This document shows positions 12,351 through 23,590 of a stretch of 64,000 nucleotides of DNA, one piece after another (position 1 is the first letter of the stretch; each line of letters starts with the position of its first letter). The DNA comes from Acheta domesticus (Eukaryota > Arthropoda > Insecta > Orthoptera > Gryllidae): positions 31,958,869 through 32,022,868 of the forward strand of contig JAHLJT010009419.1 of the NCBI GenBank assembly GCA_031308135.1, written 5' to 3'. A program made the translations under genes and the position numbers. The notes under the pieces are model-generated. The model saw nothing but the letters and a program-made list of their open reading frames with translations. It was not told where the DNA came from and ran no database searches.

Positions 12351-12500
12351 CTCAAACGTAACGAAATATAGCTCCGCCACAGCCACCGTGGATGCTGCTC
12401 CAGCGGGTCGGGGCGAGGGCGAGGGACGCAGGGGAGGGGGCGGGGGCGGCGGCGGGGCAGCCAAGAGGCGTGCGCCGCCAGCCCAAACAACGCGCGTGTA
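12351..12500. other. GC-rich patch before the GGCGGA array
   Basis: CpG-rich with a GGGGGCGGGGGCGGCGGCGGGG run (12436-12457) that could form a G-quadruplex on the plus strand. Confidence 0.55.
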
Positions 12501-12603
12501 TGCCGACTTCGAAACACGAAATTGAAAGAAAATATTAGGTTGAGTGACGCAGCGCTGGGACTGAATGCGACGCGATATGATCGGGGGCTGCGTTGTAGTG
12601 CAG

Positions 12604-12614
12604 CGGCGACGGAG

Positions 12615-12647
<33 letters not shown>

Positions 12648-12795
12648 GAGGCGGCGAAGGCGGCGGAGGCGGCGGAGGCGGCGGAGGCGGCGGAGGCGGC
12701 GGAGGCGGCGGAGGCGGCGGAGGCGGCGGAGGCGGCGGAGGCGACGGAGGCGGCAGCGGAGGCGGCGGAGCTGGTTGTGGCGGCGGCGGCGGCAG
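12604..12795 (+). repeat. GCGGCGGAG minisatellite with 9- and 12-bp units
   Basis: The array begins with three 12-bp GCGGCGGCGGAG units, then about ten 9-bp GCGGCGGAG units, and ends in a short GGC run. Units are multiples of 3, so all six frames read as homopolymeric or simple dipeptide tracts (poly-Arg, Ala/Glu, poly-Pro). I treat these as composition, not protein. Confidence 0.95.
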
Positions 12796-12869
12796 TTCCG
12801 AAGCGCGGGGTTGAGGGTGGAAGCGAAGAGAGCGTCGAACGTCGGCGGCTGAGAAGAGTCGTAGAATGA

Positions 12870-14344
12870 TGTGTGGTGGGGACGGACGAAGAGATGGTAG
12901 GTGAAAAGAACACTCAGAAGAGCGGCGAAAGGCCGAGTGAACTGTGGAAATGGGGAAGAAGGTGGAAGGAATGGCGGAAAATGTCATTGGGAAAGTGAAA
13001 ACATTACAAGTATTTGGCAATCCAAGACAATAAATTCAAAGAACACAGATGAACTACTCATTAGCCACATTCAGAAAATGACATTCTGGATGTCCTTTTT
13101 ATCCTTACAGGTGTGCGAGTGTAATAGATAAATAACGGAGTATAAGAAATGTGTAACAGATACGATATTAGAAGAGATAAATTATTTCTCAGTCATATCA
13201 TACGTCTCAGGTCAACTAAAAGTATGGAAGGATATGTTGACTCTCACGAAATCTAGCATAAATAACGTTTACTACATAATTTCTTCCAGATGTCACTAGC
13301 TTCATATTTGAAGCCGCATAGACAAATTAAATTGGAAGCAAATGCATCTTGGTTAAAAATTGACCTTGCAAACAATTATGTGAATAGAGGAAGTTATTAG
13401 TTGTTATGAAAGAAGATTGAAGCTCAATAAAAAAATATACAGATAAAAAAATTGAAAGAAGATAAGATAGTATTTGAAATTTTGTACAATTGTCTAAATT
13501 TTAAATTGAGCAAATGTAGAGTAGTGAGTGCCACACTCCACGGAATTTCGGTTTTTACGTTCCTGGGAAAGAAATTACAGTGATGGTTTGCCTTTATCTT
13601 CCATGGTATGAAGTACAACAGTGTCGTATAGAAAAGTAAAATATGATGGATGAGAAATTACGACTAGGATGAGGTTGAGATGTAATTCATTGTTGGTCTG
13701 AGGAGCTAACCCATGCTTTCTGCGGGATCCACGTACAAATATAAGGCACACTAAACCGCAGCCTTCGGCTCCGCCTACTATGACAACACTCACAATCTCA
13801 ATACTAGTGACATCCATTTTTCCATATTTACGACATCCATTAAACTCCTTAGTAGTGATGCAATATATTAAAAGCATTCTAGAAAAATACAAAAATTTTT
13901 TAAATATGTTTCAACAGAAAATACCATTTTCTACAATTCTACCTTTGAGGAGATACGTTTTCTTTGTGCTCGGTTGTTATATTTCTTACGAAAACCACAT
14001 ATGTATGATTTACAGTCTAGATTTTTAAAACAACTTGAACTACAACTTGACAGATCAAAGATGTTTTCTACAAAAACAAAAATACTATTTGGTTAAGTTA
14101 ATAATTGCATTCAGCCCACTCTCCGCGACAAAGTTTTTCCAATGCTTAGCCAGAAGTATATTCCAGTTCGAAGAATGCATTAGAATATCTTCAAAAAACT
14201 GAAACCAATTCACATCAATTAAAGAAAAGTCTCGAACCCTTCTCCAAAAAACGATTAGAACAAAAACAATTAGAATAAGGATGAACTCTGTGCTAACCGA
14301 TCAGCAAGTAACTGAACGAGCCCAGTAAACCGAAGATGCAACGG
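12870..14344. other. AT-rich spacer, nothing recognised
   Basis: Includes a minus frame of 105 codons (13575-13892) without a recognisable domain. No repeat relationship to other parts of the window was noticed. Confidence 0.5.
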
Positions 14345-15310
14345 CAATCAAGAGCGTTTCGCAGTTTCGCCAGGGGGAGAGGAGAAGCGATGCAAATCGC
14401 GGGGGAAGCGTGGGCGGAGCGTGGGAGCGTGGGCGGAGCGTGAGAGCGCGGGACGCCGCGAGGGCGGGAGATATGGCGAACGCATAACGGCGCGGCCCAG
14501 AGTGCGCGGGAAAGCTGTTATCATTTAGCATTAGCTATTAAATCGGTAACTGCGAGGACTGTCGCGATAAGGGCGGCAAGGGGATCCGCCCGCCAGCGCG
14601 CCCGCCCGAAAATGGGGAACCAATACACTTGCAAAGGAAGGAAGGAGCGGTGCGGGACGCGGCGGAGCAAAGGGGAGAAGGAACGGAATGTGGGAGGAAG
14701 GGTCGCCGGGAGGGTGAGAAAGAGGGGGCGGAAGAGGCAGGGCGATGTGACGGGCAGAGGGAGGGGGAGGTCGGCGGAGAACGGGACGGAAAATGGGTGG
14801 ATGGGAGAGTGGGAAGGCCGGAGGGCTGGAAGGCGGCTGGGATGAAATGAGAAAGCTGGAGAAGAGAAAGCGAGAAGGTTGGAAGACAATAAGGCGAGAG
14901 GGATGGTGGATGAGAAGGATGCAAAGATGGAGATCGAGTGGACGGGAAAAGCGGGAAGTAGTGTAAGAGTGAGACAGTGGTAGTAGAATGGGAGGACAGG
15001 AAGAAGGGTAGGAGAGAAAGGGACGGAAAGGGTGAATAAGCGGATGGGTGCGAGGATGAGAGACTAAAATGCTACACACGTGGGAGGTCGATTGGATGGA
15101 TGAGAGTGAGAGTAGCAATATGAACAAGACACGTGAGGATGAATGAGGGAGGAACAGTATCGAAGAGCCGGAGGGCAGAAGCAAGAGAGAAGAGAACGGG
15201 CTCCCCCAACGCGCTCCGACTTCTTCGTTTTGCGTGTGCGCCGTTCTTTTGGATCTCGTTGGCGTCGCTCGGGAAGGGAAGAGGGACGCTGTTTTTCACG
15301 ATTTGCTCTC
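14345..15310. repeat. Purine-rich GC island with degenerate repeats
   Basis: Begins with CpG-rich GTGGGCGGAGCGTGGGAGCG repeats (14408-14445), then 700 bp dominated by G and A on the plus strand (GGGAGAAGGAACGG-type words). Long minus-strand frames of Pro/Ser/Leu mirror the tract at 7 kb. Confidence 0.8.
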
Positions 15311-16029
15311 GGGCGGTTTATCTGCAAATTTACGAGAGTTTAGGAAAGCGGATGCGAAAAGAGCCATCTTACTTCCATATGATATTTCACTGAAAACAAT
15401 TTAAGGGTGTGGCAAGTCATTCCTTAAATGCTGAAAAAAAGCAGATAATTCAAAACAATGTTTAAATACCCGTATATCAGTAGATGAAATTTGATAAACT
15501 CAAATTCACAACTGCATACATCAAAAACAATATTTTTTTAATTTTTATGTTTTCGTTAAAGTTGTTAAATATGTATAGTCATTATTTTATTTTGCTTATT
15601 TTATATTATTTTATTTTTATGCACATACTTTTTTTCATTTAATAAAGCAAAAAAGCTTTCAATTTATTCATTGACATGTCATTTCCTCTCTGGGTTTCCG
15701 AGCATAAATCAAACTGAATTCGCTTTAAATGATTGTGAAACTCGTGGCCGATAAACATCTTTACTGGAAAACTGCATTATTGAGATGCGACATGACCTAG
15801 ATATTTAAGCAGAAATTCTTATGTACAAGTGCTAGTACGCTAACTTCAAAGTAAGGGTTATAAGAAAACTTAATTCTAGAAAAGTAATCAAGTCCAAAAG
15901 GCATGTGAAAGAAAACTTTAAAAGAGAAAGAGGCACTAAAACCGAGACGGATAAGTAACGTAGTGGTACACAATAATGACGAACCAAGATTCACGAAGAT
16001 TCGCGGTTCATCTTTTGATACGGATATCT
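15311..16029. other. AT-rich spacer, nothing recognised
   Basis: Only homopolymeric A/T-rich sequence and short frames. Confidence 0.5.
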
Positions 16030-16500
16030 CGACACTAGCTAGATAGCTATCTCCAGTTCAGTCGCTGTCTGGAGAAGAATTCTAGACGCCGGCTGCTATG
16101 ATCGGTAGATTTTCGTGGTTTCTCCGATCAACATCAGGCGAATGCCGGAGCAGTACTTTAACGGGCCACGAACCGCGCGCGATCTTTCCTTCCCATTCTT
16201 TGTGCTATCCTATCCCTTACTTCCGGACACACTTACATGCACTTCCCTGCCACACATGCCGGGAGACTGGTCGGGAGCTTAGAGTTTGTCCAGGCCGAGG
16301 CGGTGCCCCCTGGTGGGAGATACCAGGTTGTGGAAAACCCCGATATCGACGGTAGGTCGGTACACCATCCAGCATACTGTGCGGGAAGATGAATGTTTGA
16401 AAACATCGGCCGTGTTCAAACATTCACTACACTTACGGAACTAATTACCTGTTGTAGTTGAAGCACCCGGAATCATTAATCACCCAACCAACCAATCCCA
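16030..16500 (+). mobile_element. tRNA-derived SINE family 1, copy A (5'-truncated)
   Basis: Shares ordered blocks with the four other family-1 copies: CGACACTAGCTAGATAGCTA, GAATTCTAGACGCCGGCTG, GGCGAATGCCGGAGCAGTAC, GATCTTTCC, GAGACTGGTCGGGAGCTT, GAGGCGGTGCCCC, GACGGTAGGTCGGT, then CACTACACTTACGGAACTAATTACC and an (AATC)-like tail at about 16470-16497. The tRNA-like head, preserved in the copies at 39.7 and 43.9 kb, is mostly missing. With the inverted copy at 17362 it brackets a GC island. Confidence 0.85.
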
Positions 16501-16599
16501 TGTGATAATAAAAGACAGAAATGGGAGAAACGATCATTCTTAGTAATCATGTTGCGTGTTGAAAGTCCATCGATTGTAAGATGACTACGATTGCTTCGG

Positions 16600-17058
16600 T
16601 GAGGGTGTACCGCAGGGGCCTTCGCTTCGGCGATTATTTCCTCGTCAACGCTGCGCCCGCGGCGGGTCAGGAGCCGCCGACGTGGCCCCTCTTTCTAGAA
16701 GTTGGCGAACGGAACTCGGTGCGCCGTTCGAGATGAATAGGACGCAATAGCGCGGGCTGGTTGGCTGGCGCCCGGCGGGGCTGTGCGGGGCGGGGTTCCG
16801 ATGCACACGCGGGGATGGCGGGGCGGCGCGGGGCGGTGCGGTGCGGCGCGAGATAAGTTCCGCCCCAAGTCCGACGACTTCAAAGGGGCCCCACGAGACC
16901 GCCGCCCCATTATAGTTCCTTCTCGCTTTCCTTCGCTCGCGCGCCGCCGCGGCTGCGCCCCGCGGGGGCGGCGACGACGACGGTGGGAAGCGCGGGCGGA
17001 GCGGTGGGGGCAGAAGTTTCGACTGCTCGCGGGCGATGCGCTCCGACGCCTGCATTCG
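16600..17058. other. GC-rich CpG island 3
   Basis: CpG-dense segment leading directly into the 14-bp minisatellite. It contains GGGGCGGGGTT and GCGGGGCGGTGCGGTGCGGC runs. Frames up to 222 codons on both strands are compositional. Confidence 0.7.
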
Positions 17059-17278
17059 CGTCCCCACGCCCGCGTCCCCACGACCGCGTCCCCACGACCG
17101 CGTCTCCACGACCGCATCTCTTCCACCGCATCTCCACGACCTCGTCCCCACGACCGCGTCCCCATGACTGCGTCCCCAATACCGCGTCTCCACGAACACG
17201 TCCCCACAACCGCGTCCCCACGACAGCATCCCCATGGCCGCGTCCCCACGACCGCGTCCCCACAACCGCGTCCCCACA
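17059..17278 (+). repeat. 14-bp minisatellite, unit CGTCCCCACGACCG
   Basis: About 15.6 degenerate copies. Because 14 is not a multiple of 3, each frame cycles through the same tripeptide-like pattern over three units. Central units differ most (for example CATCTCTTCCACCG), while the two ends are closest to consensus. Confidence 0.95.
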
Positions 17279-17361
17279 TTCACCCTCACCGCCTCGGGAG
17301 CCGAATGCGTCAACGCACCCCCACCAAGATTCTCATAGGCAATATCAATGATTGATTACTG

Positions 17362-17908
17362 ATTGATAATTGCGTGTTTCCGGCCCCGTCACATGCTACT
17401 GCAATTAGTCCCGTACGCGTTTTTAACACGGGACGTGACGATCTTCCCCGGATGGATGATATGATCTGGCACACGTCAGCTTGCGGGGCTTTCTGTCTTC
17501 AAGGCATCTCCCAGCAGCAGGGCACCGCCTTAGCCGGGACAAGCAATAAGCGCCCATCTGGTCTCTTAGACATATTTAGGAAAGTAGTGTACGTAGGTGC
17601 AAGTGTGTGTAGGAAAGGGATGAGCATAAGACAAGTGGGAGGAAGGAAAGATCTTGCGCGGTCCGTAACACGTTTGTTAGAGTACTGCTCGGGCATTCGG
17701 CTGGTGGTGATAGGAAACTACGGAAGACTACCAATCAGAGTAGACTGCTGATATAAATCTGCTCCATTCAGCGGTTGAATTCGACCTAGCTATTTAGCTA
17801 CAGTCTGAAAATCCTGCCACTATCGTGACCCGAATCATAGAACTTCCTAGTCAGAAGCACTGCAGTGGCATCAATTGATGCCCTCAGCGACCTCAGCCGG
17901 CCAATCGT
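17362..17908 (-). mobile_element. tRNA-derived SINE family 1, copy B (near full length)
   Basis: Read on the minus strand it begins GGCCGGCTGAGGTCGCTGAG, passes the tRNA-like region and the CGAATTCAACCGCTGAATGG block, and ends at the GGGACTAATTGCAGTAG and TTATCAATCA tail. On the plus strand the blocks GGCATTCGGCTGGTGGTGAT (17692) and GGGACAAGCAATAAGCGC (17536) mark the body. The B box is eroded (TGATTCGGGTCACG), so it is unlikely to be transcribed now. Confidence 0.85.
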
Positions 17909-20594
17909 AATGGAGTTTTTTTACTCTACTAAAAACCTGCAGCCCCACCTTCGGCTTTAATTCCGGTGATATTGAAAATGTCAAATTTTTCGTACGCAGT
18001 TATATTTCTTCCCTTAGATCATTTTCTTTCAATTAAAGTTTGCGATTTAAATAACATTATGTATTAGCGATTGATAGTGCATGTTAGCATTTATTCGCTG
18101 GTTTAAAAAATACACATTTTTCGGTTTCTAATCATTATTGTTATGAAGTTTTTTCTACTTCGTTTCAAATCAGAAATGCTTCAATGTTATATATGTCAAT
18201 AATTTTCTACGAAAGAATATTCTCAATTTATTTCTCTCCGTTGATGTCTTCTATTTGAGAGGTTTAATTTGCTACTTAATGAATAAGTAAAAAATTATCA
18301 CAAAGCTTTTGTTATTTGATTTCACAATTTCTATCTTCATCTATGATCTTGTAATCGACGAAGTTTTGTAATAAGAGAATTTATAAAATACAAGAAAAAG
18401 AAAATTGCACGGAGAAAATAACAACGCAATCAAAATGCTGCAATCTTCGAATTATTTTGAGAACTTGAAAGTATTGCCACCTAACGCAAATTCAGCTGCA
18501 AAGTAGTGGATAACTAACTGTCGGTTATTGTGTACTCGTAAATCTAGGCTTTTACTTTATCCTAAAGATATCCGGCAGTTAGTTAACCGGCGCTCTTAAC
18601 GGAATTTGATAACTAAAAGAGCATAAGCTAAACAAAGTAATATGACATGCTTTTTAATGGCACGTGTAGTCTCTCGGCTGTGCGAAAGGCAATGACGCCG
18701 ATATATTTACCATAATGTGGACTTCTTCAGAGCTTGAGTGAATTTCAGACTTAAAGAAAACCTGTTCATGATTTTCGAATCGTGGATATCAAAGCATTCC
18801 ACGGGGCGTCACTACTACAGAGCACAGCATTCCATATGACTGAACAGAGAAATGACTCAATAAATAAAAAGGTCATCCTACCATCCAAGGCGAATGTTGG
18901 AATTATCAACGAACATTTGGGTTATGGAATGCTATTTATATTTTAACTACATGCTTATCGATATAAAAGATTTGGCGCAATATATCCTGTCCTTTTAAAA
19001 ATTTAATTGTTTCCTTTTTTTAAATGTTCAATGTAATTGCTTAGCATAGACAGCTACTGTAGTACCGGCCACGAACTCCCCCACAAAACAGACAATAGGT
19101 ATCGCTTACACGAGGGATGCGTTGTTTTTGTCACCGCAGCATCAGGTGTCAGCGATCCAAAAATAGAACAAAAATCTCTAGGTTTACGTAATTACTCAAC
19201 AGGACATACTGCGAGCCAACTGCGTGTAATTCAACATTTCTAACACTGCCACCAAAATCTATTCGTTTCAGGCGCCACTTTTCCCATTTTCATAAATCCC
19301 CATACGTTACTGTTATCCAACAGCCTATTTATTGAATAATTGCAGTACGCATTGTTCATTGGTAATATAAATTGTATTTTTTAAACAAAAGTTTATTTTA
19401 GAGATCCTTCCTCCCATACCGTTCACAATCCCTCCGTTAACGCTTTTCAATCAACACAAAGTGTGAAAATGAGAACGCTAACAACAAAAGCGTTGGCTTT
19501 TATTTGCATCATAAAAGCCTTATCGGGCAAACAAGCGATAAGATCAGTAGTTATGGATTTGAAACGTCCGTAGAGCACTGTGCACTTCATGATGTGCTGC
19601 GTCAGCCGCGAGCAACTGTCCAGCCGCTCCCATTCGCTTGAGACGCAGGAAGAAAGGACAGAGAATACAGGAGGGATGAGTGGGTGAAGTGTGAGAGAGG
19701 GGGGGGAATATGTAAAGGACGAATGGAGTGTGGAGTAAAACGAAAGAAGGGTGGGTGTGGGACGAAAGAAAAGTGGGCCCAGAAAAAAAATCCGATGCGA
19801 AAATTTGTGAGGGATGTCGTAGTGTTTGGCGAAATGGAGTTGTGTGCAGTGGTTGCAGTGGTGCAGTTGTTGATGTGAGGTGGTGTAGTATGGGGTGGGA
19901 TGGGGTGCGGCAACAGAAGTCTCAAAGAGCAACAGGAGTAATTTTGACTCGGAAAAAAGATGAAGAGTAGAACGTAAGAAAATAGCATTATAGATCAGGG
20001 TCATACCCAATAAGCTGAGAAAGGTGCGGTAAAATATTTGTCGATATGGTTAGGAAGTCCATCTGCCCATCTCACAAGGAAGTATATCTAGAAGTCGAGT
20101 ATGTATCTAGATGTGTGTGCAATGAAGTCAGCAGTAACAAATTGTGGATAATAAATTATCGTTGGTCACAAAATATGATCTATACGTAGGGTTTCCAGCG
20201 TACAAAATGTCAAAGGGACAAAACAATGTTTGGAAAAATCTTACAAAAATATGTAAAGAAATTTTACTTTGTAGTAAAAAATTAATATTTTCAAATAAGT
20301 AGAATTTAATTAGTTTTAAAACGACATGAAAAATTAACTTTGTTCCATTTGAAATTATACTATATCGAGAGATTTTAAAGATATTGTCTATTTTGACTAA
20401 ACCAATCAAATTATCAAAAAATAGTGATATCGTTGAAAATAATATTTTATATTTTTAATAGTGTGTTATGCAAGGTTAACTACCCGTAAGATCAAATTTT
20501 GTTTTTTTTAAAGGAATTTTTTTTAATATATTTTTCAACACATCCACGGCGAAATTTGTTTTAGAGATTTGATTACCAAATACTGCAATAAACC
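17909..20594. other. Long AT-rich region without recognised genes
   Basis: 2.7 kb with a hairpin at 18508-18588, a short purine-rich tract at about 19660-19970 (plus strand G/A-rich, giving long minus-strand frames), and otherwise no identifiable structure. Confidence 0.5.
18508..18588. repeat. Imperfect 19-bp inverted repeat with a 43-bp loop
   Basis: Left arm 18508-18526 (GGATAACTAACTGTCGGTT) and right arm 18570-18588 are complementary at 16 of 19 positions. No matching target-site duplication was seen. It could be a tiny MITE core or a structured RNA. Confidence 0.6.
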
Positions 20595-21206
20595 TTAACT
20601 GGTGAGGTGCGGTCTCTGAGACCACTGAAGAGAAATAAACGCGTAGCCCTCCTTTCTGGTACGTCGCAGTAATTTTTTCTTTACAGTACCTTCCTATCTC
20701 TTTCTAAACTACACTCACAGGCAAGGCAACGGATGCAGTGACAGCCGTTCTTCGTTGAGGGCCAGTTGAAGTTTCGGAGCGGTCTCGCAGACCTCACATC
20801 ACCAGTTGGGGGACTTTTCTTCCCAGAGTGAATGAGCATTGCAATTTTTTATTAATGGATAATTTTCGTGTAATAACGCATTATCGTATTCAAATGAAGG
20901 TTTTTTAATGTAGCGAATAATATTTTAAATCATTCTACGAGTTTTGAGATAATTAATAGTGAAGAAACAGTATGGAACAAATTATAGCCAGAAATTTACT
21001 CGGTGAGTAATAAATAATTATATTATTTTCATTTTACATTTTAACAACAAATTCTTTTATTTTCTTAATATGGCTTTGTTAACATGAAAAAAATATTGCC
21101 AAGTCAACATGAAATGGAACACCGAAAATAATGTGCCTAAAATTTTTGGAGTCTCACAGACCGCATTTCACTGGTAAGAGAAGTTCGAAGGCAAGTCACC
21201 AGTTAA
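20595..21206. mobile_element. TTAA-bounded non-autonomous DNA element (piggyBac-like ends)
   Basis: Both ends read TTAACTGGTGA inward (20595-20605 and the reverse complement at 21196-21206), a perfect 11-bp terminal inverted repeat that starts with the TTAA target of piggyBac-type elements. Subterminally, a 27-bp GGTGAGGTGCGGTCTCTGAGACC-type block occurs three times: 20597-20623 direct, and inverted at 20781-20807 and 21151-21176. There is no transposase-like frame. Seen: ends and internal repeats. Inferred: superfamily, because known piggyBac ends usually continue with CCC after TTAA and this one does not. Confidence 0.65.
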
Positions 21207-21789
21207 CGGATAAGACTATCCGTTAAGACGTAACGGATAGGATTTAACAGAATAATATTTCCATCATTTACGCCACCTTCAGAGCTGCATCTGAATCTTC
21301 ATTTTACTTCTGGTGAGACAGATGCGGTACGAAACTTTGTGCGAGTATTGTTCATGCTCAAGTTAACAGTTTGGAACTTTTGTAATATGCTCATTTTTCA
21401 TTAATTTACTTCTCATTTTAGGAGTAAACAAGAGTTCTAAGGCATTTTGTTTGAAATTTGGAAGCAGCGGCCTTCTCAGTTGGGCAGTGAAGCGAATTGT
21501 AGGGTAGAGTTACACGTAAAAACAATTGAATGCCCACTTGATCATTGCAAATTTGGATTGTGTTCATATTTTACACTGGGATGTATTGCTACATATTCAT
21601 TGAAATCTAACTTAGATTAAAAACAATATTCTGGATAACTAGGCAATAGTTATGCGAAATTTCATGTCAATGACGCACATTTTCAGTTGTAAATCAAATA
21701 CAATTTAAGGTAACTGTTACGGCGACGTCTTTGATGGCCTTATTTCAAAACAACTGTAAGTCAACAATTATTAGTAAATAGTGTATTTA

Positions 21790-22491
21790 TGAGGGTCACT
21801 GCGAAAGTAACGCACAATTGTTTAAACATTCAATTTATTTTCCATAACTGTGCTATTTTTACAGTTTGTTGATCCCTCTTTGAGGGACAAAAAGCCACCT
21901 CTTCACATTATATCCGTCTCTCAACTGCCTTACGCTACCTTGGAACAAGGGAATGTATACCCCTCACGGTAGAAGTCTGGTCTAGCACGTCTGAGCCACT
22001 GTGTAACAGCCCTTCAAGAGAGACATCATCTCCTGCAACCCAACGGCACAAACCTTTTTCAACTGCAGTTCTTTCAATATCCTGCACATACTCGCCTCTC
22101 CTATACCCACATTTATTGACAATTATTTCACGTTTACACGTTTGTCAGCCAAAATGAGGTTGTGATTGTGTTGCACATTGTCAGAAGAATGCAAAAAGCG
22201 CCCATCGACTGCAATCCACATCATTTTCATGAACATTTTTTAATCTCTTGTGAATGTTTGTCATTATCTCATTCTCACAGCATGTAATTCTATCACAACA
22301 CCTTGTTTCCTACGGGCACCTAATACAGCTACTATTTTAAACGAATGCTGCCAAAGCAACACTTGCGGAAACTGGTTGAACTAAATTTTAACTCAAGCGA
22401 GAAGAACAATTCTACGAAATCTGTAAAATAGTGAAGACGTAGAAAAGAAACTGATTGAAAAAAATGTGCATTATTGTTGGGGTGACCTTCG
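21790..22491 (-). mobile_element. Internally deleted mariner element with TA target-site duplication
   Basis: Left end GAGGGTCACTGCGAAAGTAA (21791 onward) and right end, inverted (reading GAAGGTCACCCCAACAATAA), match at about 25 of 33 positions. Each end is flanked by TA (21788-21789 and 22492-22493). The roughly 700-bp body carries the two extremities of a mariner transposase on the minus strand, but not the catalytic centre. An autonomous mariner is about 1.3 kb, so this is a deletion derivative. Confidence 0.8.
21890..22440 (-). pseudogene. mariner transposase remnant lacking the catalytic core
   Basis: A mariner transposase cuts and pastes its element using an N-terminal paired helix-turn-helix region and a DDE/D catalytic domain. 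On the minus strand, 22120-22049 reads GIGEASMCRILKELQLKKVC, which fits the second helix-turn-helix and its KVCARWVP-type end. It is followed within about 40 bp by AVTQWLRRARPDFYREG (22010-21960) and, after a frameshift, GIHSLVPR then a stop and KAVER, which fit the C-terminal end of mariner transposases. The DDD/DDE centre, roughly 200 residues, is missing between them. Several stops and frameshifts are present. It cannot encode an active enzyme. Confidence 0.75.
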
Positions 22492-23009
22492 TAGCAGTAG
22501 TTCGAAATTAAGTTTTCTGGATCATATGTTTTTGCAAGGGTGCAAGGAATGTAAAAATTTAATATTTTTCACTCAAAATCCAAAATTTTTTAGAAATAAA
22601 AGGTTTTCCGATCTTGCTTTTACGCCGGAAAGGTGGTATAGAAATGAAGATGTTGATTTTCATCCTTGCAGATACCTTCAACTTCTCTCCGTCAAAATGA
22701 AAAATGTTGTTCAAAGATCACAAGGAGAAAGAAAACATTTATCACAGTCATTGAGTCAAAATTGATGAATAAATGAGAACGAATAGTGAAATAAAATACT
22801 GAAAAAATTAGCTGAGAAAGAGTCAAAATGATAGAGATGGAAAGAACATAGAGTACAAGAATTTCTTGTTACTTTGATGAGAGGATGAGTGGGCGCCAAG
22901 CACGCTAGATTGGGCATTTGGGAGTTACTTGAGAGAAAAGAGAGGTGATGTGGAACCGACGGATTAGGAAATTTTGAGGAGAGGTCTCTGAACAAACGAA
23001 TCAGGTGGG
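22492..23009. other. AT-rich spacer, nothing recognised
   Basis: A 99-codon plus frame (22466-22765) starts inside the mariner terminal repeat and has no recognisable domain. I do not call it a gene. Confidence 0.5.
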
Positions 23010-23590
23010 AAAAGAAGGAGAGGCAAGAGACCGGTGAAAGCGCGCGGACGGGCGGAACTTGCGGAACGTGGTGTGGCGTGGTGTGACGTGAGGTAGCATT
23101 ACGTGGCGTGGTTTTTTGGCCAGAAAGCGAGGAAACGTTAAGAAAGAGCAGAATGGAATGGGAGTATACCGATATGGAAAGGGCAGACGAGAAGGAAAGG
23201 GCGTGGAGGAAAGGTCGGAAAGAGGGCAGTAATGGAACGGAGTGTGGAGTGACAAGGGTGGGGTGGGAATTGGGTGTGGAATAATGAGGAGTGAAGGCGG
23301 ATAGAGAAGAGGAAGGGGTGGTAAAGGGGGAGGGGCGGAAAGGGTGGAGGGTAGGAGAGTGGTGAGGCAGGGCGATCGGCTCTCGTTGGTAATGCTATTA
23401 GCGCTGACCAGAGATTCCCAAACTGCCGGCGACAAATACAGGAAAAACCCCTTAGCCAGGCTGGCGCTAGAGACTGGAACGCGGAGCTCCCTTCCGGGCG
23501 GTGAATACGTCGCCCGCACCTCTCCTGCCTCTCATCTCGCCGCCACCGCAGCTCTCTTCCCGGCCCTCGAGTAGAAGCTCAGGACAGCTA
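23010..23590. other. Purine-rich tract followed by CpG island 4
   Basis: 23010-23370 is G/A-rich on the plus strand and starts with tandem GTGGCGTGGTGTGACGTGAG-like words (23070-23112). 23390-23580 is CpG-rich. No coding domain. Confidence 0.65.

Noticed and set aside
12535..13020. Poly-proline frame of 161 codons over the GCGGCGGAG array
   Set aside because: It is the minisatellite read in one frame. Other frames give poly-Arg or Ala/Glu equally well.
17059..17278. CRISPR array
   Set aside because: Contiguous 14-bp units with no unique spacers, in a eukaryotic context.
23390..23580. SINE related to 26115-26355
   Set aside because: Only a short GAGCTCC and GCGCCAGCC resemblance; the tRNA-like head is missing.
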